Source: an uncultured Saprospiraceae bacterium
GTDB taxonomy: Bacteria; Bacteroidota; Bacteroidia; Chitinophagales; Saprospiraceae
NCBI GenBank assembly: GCA_937959375.1
Contig: CALGLS010000095.1
Location: forward strand, 1-6,694
Length of the DNA: 6,694 nt
Direction: 5' to 3'
The notes below the pieces were generated by a model. It was not told the DNA's origin. It saw nothing but the letters and a program-made list of their open reading frames with translations, and ran no database searches. This document shows positions 4,315-6,694 of this stretch, in pieces (positions within the stretch are counted from its first letter, which is position 1; the number at the start of each line of letters is the position of its first letter). The position numbers and the translations under genes were made by a program.

Positions 4315-6694
4315 TCAAACCTCCACCGCCTGTCGATTAAACTCAATATTCAGCATCTTACCCAAGCGAATATAAGCTTCCTCTATCTCTTTACTCGCAA
4401 ATACCCAATCGCCTTTAATGTAACCTTTGATCATTGGGAAATATAAATTCTGGCTCTTCCAAATATCTAATTTGATATTTACCTTTTTCAGACTTTCTAG
4501 AATGTGCGTTAGATTATTGATGTGATCCAATGGATTGATCATATGTTCTAACTTTGAAATTTCCCAGAAGATACGCTCACTTGCTGCTAATGCAAAAGAC
4601 TCTTCATTACTCAACTGTATTTGCCACTTGTCCAATTCATTGATTAACTTTTGAAGTCGACTAATGTCAATTTCATCTTTAGTGAAAAATCGATGCAAGT
4701 CTGCATTTACGACAAACTGAACCAAGTTCTTATACGACTTTGGAATCGGAATACCACTCGAAAGCATACTCGACATCAATTGGTAATTATCGTTGTAGAT
4801 ATCTCTGAAAGAGTTTTCGGCGGATTGTAAATTACGACCCGTGATGTGCTTCAAAATTTTACGACGCTCATCGCGGAAAAGATGATCAAAAGAATAACTT
4901 TCTGAACCGTAATATTTTTGCATGACACCAATCACATCACCTAAGTTGTGCGAATCAAAGGTACCAAATAGTTCATCCTCCATTTCCTTAAAGGTCTCAT
5001 CCGTCATGTCACGTGAGATGTATCCAATCAAGCTTTGTTGACCAAGATATAGTACCGCAAACGTGAATGGTTTTTCTGATAAAGTAATTTTCGACTTCAT
5101 TACTGTTTTTCCAATCACCACTTTCTGACTACCGGCCTCACCTCTACGCTCATACTCACTGATGGCTTTGTAGTTGAAGAAAGACATACTCTCCTGTGCC
5201 TTTTGTTCAAACAAAGAAGCGACGGCAAAGTGCATACCCGCTCTGGTCAAACCAAGTCGACCGGGAATCACGTGTTTGCGGAAACTAACGGCTCCATTCT
5301 TATAAATATTACTCGGTGCGTTCTCCAAACGATTAATAAAGTCTTGTTCAAAATCACCTTGTTCAAGTTGCTTTGCATAATCAATTGCACGCAATGCATA
5401 TTGTAAAATCTGATTGGTTTCAATTCCAGAAATTTCGTCAAAGAACCAACCACAACTCGTATACATCAACATGGCGTTACGTTGCATTTCTAATAAACGT
5501 AAAGCTCTTGTTGTTTTTTCTTTGTTTAATTCTTCGTTTGCATGTTTTGCAAAAAAGCTATTGATCATATCTGAACTACGATCATTGATGACTTCGATGT
5601 AATCATTACGTGCCGCCCATGGATCTTTTAATAAGGCACCTGCTTCACGTTCAAAAATTTCAATCAGATTATCGCGCAACCAATCAAAGGCATAACGTAG
5701 TGGTCCTCTCCATTCTTGTTTGAAAGTAGGATGACCACTATTGCATCCACAGTCTGATCGCCATCGTTCGATACCATGTACGCATGACCAAGAGCTGTTT
5801 TCGAAAATCTGTGCTTCCCATTCTGGCGGATGCTTTTCTAAATACTCTCCATAGTTGGTAAGTATGGCTAGTTTTTCTTCTTCTACATAGTTGACACAAT
5901 CTGCCAGCGCCATTTCGCCATAGCGATGATGATGGCCATAACTTTCACCATCTGTTGCAATATGAATCAATTGAGGAACGTCATTATTGTCAACGGTGGA
6001 GACCAGCCTTTTGGCAAAAGCCTTACCATTGTCTAACAAACCTTTGAAAGCGACATCTTGTGCAACATTTCCATCATAGAAAAATAAAACGATGCTATTA
6101 CCAGAAGGTAAGTTGCAAACATACGGACGACGTGGATCTACCCGAGTTCCAGATACATCCATCCAATTAGCATCATGAATTGGTTTCACAGCCTTCGCTT
6201 GTCGTGGTGCAAGTATGGTGAACTTAATACCATTGGCAGCTAGTACTTCAAGTGAGGCAATATCGGCTGCCGTTTCTGCGAGCCACATACCTTCAGGCTT
6301 TCTGTCAAAGTGATGTTCAAAATCTCTGATTCCCCAGATGACCTGGGTCTCTTTATCTTTCTCGTTACAGAGTGGCAAAATCAAGTGGGAGTGTGCCTGC
6401 GCGATGGCAGAACCATGACCACTGTATTTTTCCTGTGCTCTTTTGTCAGCGGCAATGATTTGATCGTAAGTTGCTTTGTCTTGGCGTTTCATCCAGTATA
6501 GCAAAGTTGGACCAAAGTTGAAACTGATATGCGAGTAGTTGTTTTGTATTTTGATAATATTTCCAACATCATCAAGAATACGAGCGGCACGATTAGGTGC
6601 GTAGCATTCAAAGTTGATGCGTTCATTCCAGTCATGGAAAGGCTGTGCTGAATCTTGTAATTCAACGATTTCCAACCAAGCATTTTCACGAGGA
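4315..6694 (-). CDS. Glycoside hydrolase family 57 protein with DUF3536 domain (N-terminus outside the window)
   Basis: The frame is open to the window edge. The codon at 6675 is TTG and reads as an internal Leu in PRENAWLEIVELQDSA, which matches the family's 'PPRENPWLE' segment. So this is not a start, and the N-terminal 'GHFYQP'-type strand of GH57 lies upstream. About 792 residues are present and the intact protein should be only slightly longer. Numbering from that Leu: 1-about 330 is the GH57 barrel with H95/H97 (AHSHLILPL), the GMWLAE motif whose E134 (codon 6276-6274) is the expected nucleophile, and the TDGESYGHHH motif whose D242 (5952-5950) is the expected acid/base. Cys-rich SCVHGIERWRSDCGC (297-311) and MYTSCGWFFDEISGIET (404-420) are typical of the DUF3536 group; the remainder is helical. 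No signal peptide can be judged. GH57 enzymes act on alpha-glucans with retention, and glycogen-related use is a reasonable guess, but the DUF3536 subgroup's substrate is not established to my knowledge. Confidence 0.92.
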   Translation of the reverse strand, partial: PRENAWLEIVELQDSAQPFHDWNERINFECYAPNRAARILDDVGNIIKIQNNYSHISFNFGPTLLYWMKRQDKATYDQIIAADKRAQEKYSGHGSAIAQAHSHLILPLCNEKDKETQVIWGIRDFEHHFDRKPEGMWLAETAADIASLEVLAANGIKFTILAPRQAKAVKPIHDANWMDVSGTRVDPRRPYVCNLPSGNSIVLFFYDGNVAQDVAFKGLLDNGKAFAKRLVSTVDNNDVPQLIHIATDGESYGHHHRYGEMALADCVNYVEEEKLAILTNYGEYLEKHPPEWEAQIFENSSWSCVHGIERWRSDCGCNSGHPTFKQEWRGPLRYAFDWLRDNLIEIFEREAGALLKDPWAARNDYIEVINDRSSDMINSFFAKHANEELNKEKTTRALRLLEMQRNAMLMYTSCGWFFDEISGIETNQILQYALRAIDYAKQLEQGDFEQDFINRLENAPSNIYKNGAVSFRKHVIPGRLGLTRAGMHFAVASLFEQKAQESMSFFNYKAISEYERRGEAGSQKVVIGKTVMKSKITLSEKPFTFAVLYLGQQSLIGYISRDMTDETFKEMEDELFGTFDSHNLGDVIGVMQKYYGSESYSFDHLFRDERRKILKHITGRNLQSAENSFRDIYNDNYQLMSSMLSSGIPIPKSYKNLVQFVVNADLHRFFTKDEIDISRLQKLINELDKWQIQLSNEESFALAASERIFWEISKLEHMINPLDHINNLTHILESLKKVNIKLDIWKSQNLYFPMIKGYIKGDWVFASKEIEEAYIRLGKMLNIEFNRQAVEV

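Overview
The window looks like chromosomal DNA of a member of the phylum Bacteroidota. The evidence is a secreted protein with a type IX secretion system (T9SS) type A C-terminal sorting domain, a CSSC-type lipoprotein signal, a PorT-like outer-membrane barrel, and two copies of the Bacteroidota promoter box TAnnTTTG. I cannot place it below phylum level. All five genes lie on the minus strand, so transcription runs from high to low coordinates. No tRNA, rRNA, CRISPR array, insertion sequence or phage gene was seen.

In order of transcription: (1) 6694-4315 is a large cytoplasmic-type GH57/DUF3536 glycoside hydrolase whose first residues lie outside the window. It ends in a short heptanucleotide tandem repeat and then an intrinsic terminator. 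(2) 4031-3255 is an exported outer-membrane beta-barrel protein. (3) 3007-1301 is a modular cell-surface or secreted protein: signal peptide, unrecognised N-terminal module, PPC-like domain, SprB-like repeat, HYR-like domain and T9SS sorting domain. It ends in a second intrinsic terminator. (4) 1110-448 is a DUF4397-type lipoprotein. (5) 406 to the window edge is the N-terminal part of an exported, probable outer-membrane protein, 41 bp after the lipoprotein and probably co-transcribed with it.

The most interesting signal is in two intergenic gaps. Upstream of both the T9SS-secreted protein and the lipoprotein operon is a 16-bp palindrome of form CCCCATANNNATGGGG. In both cases it lies exactly 23 bp upstream of a TAnnTTTG box, and no recognisable -33 element is present. 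This looks like an activator-dependent promoter module shared by two envelope transcription units. It suggests one unknown regulator, not encoded here, co-expresses a secreted adhesin-like protein, a lipoprotein and an outer-membrane protein. At the lipoprotein promoter the spacer holds a run of seven G, so its length could vary by slippage.

Four of the five genes encode envelope or exported proteins. The glycoside hydrolase is the exception, and a terminator separates it from the rest.
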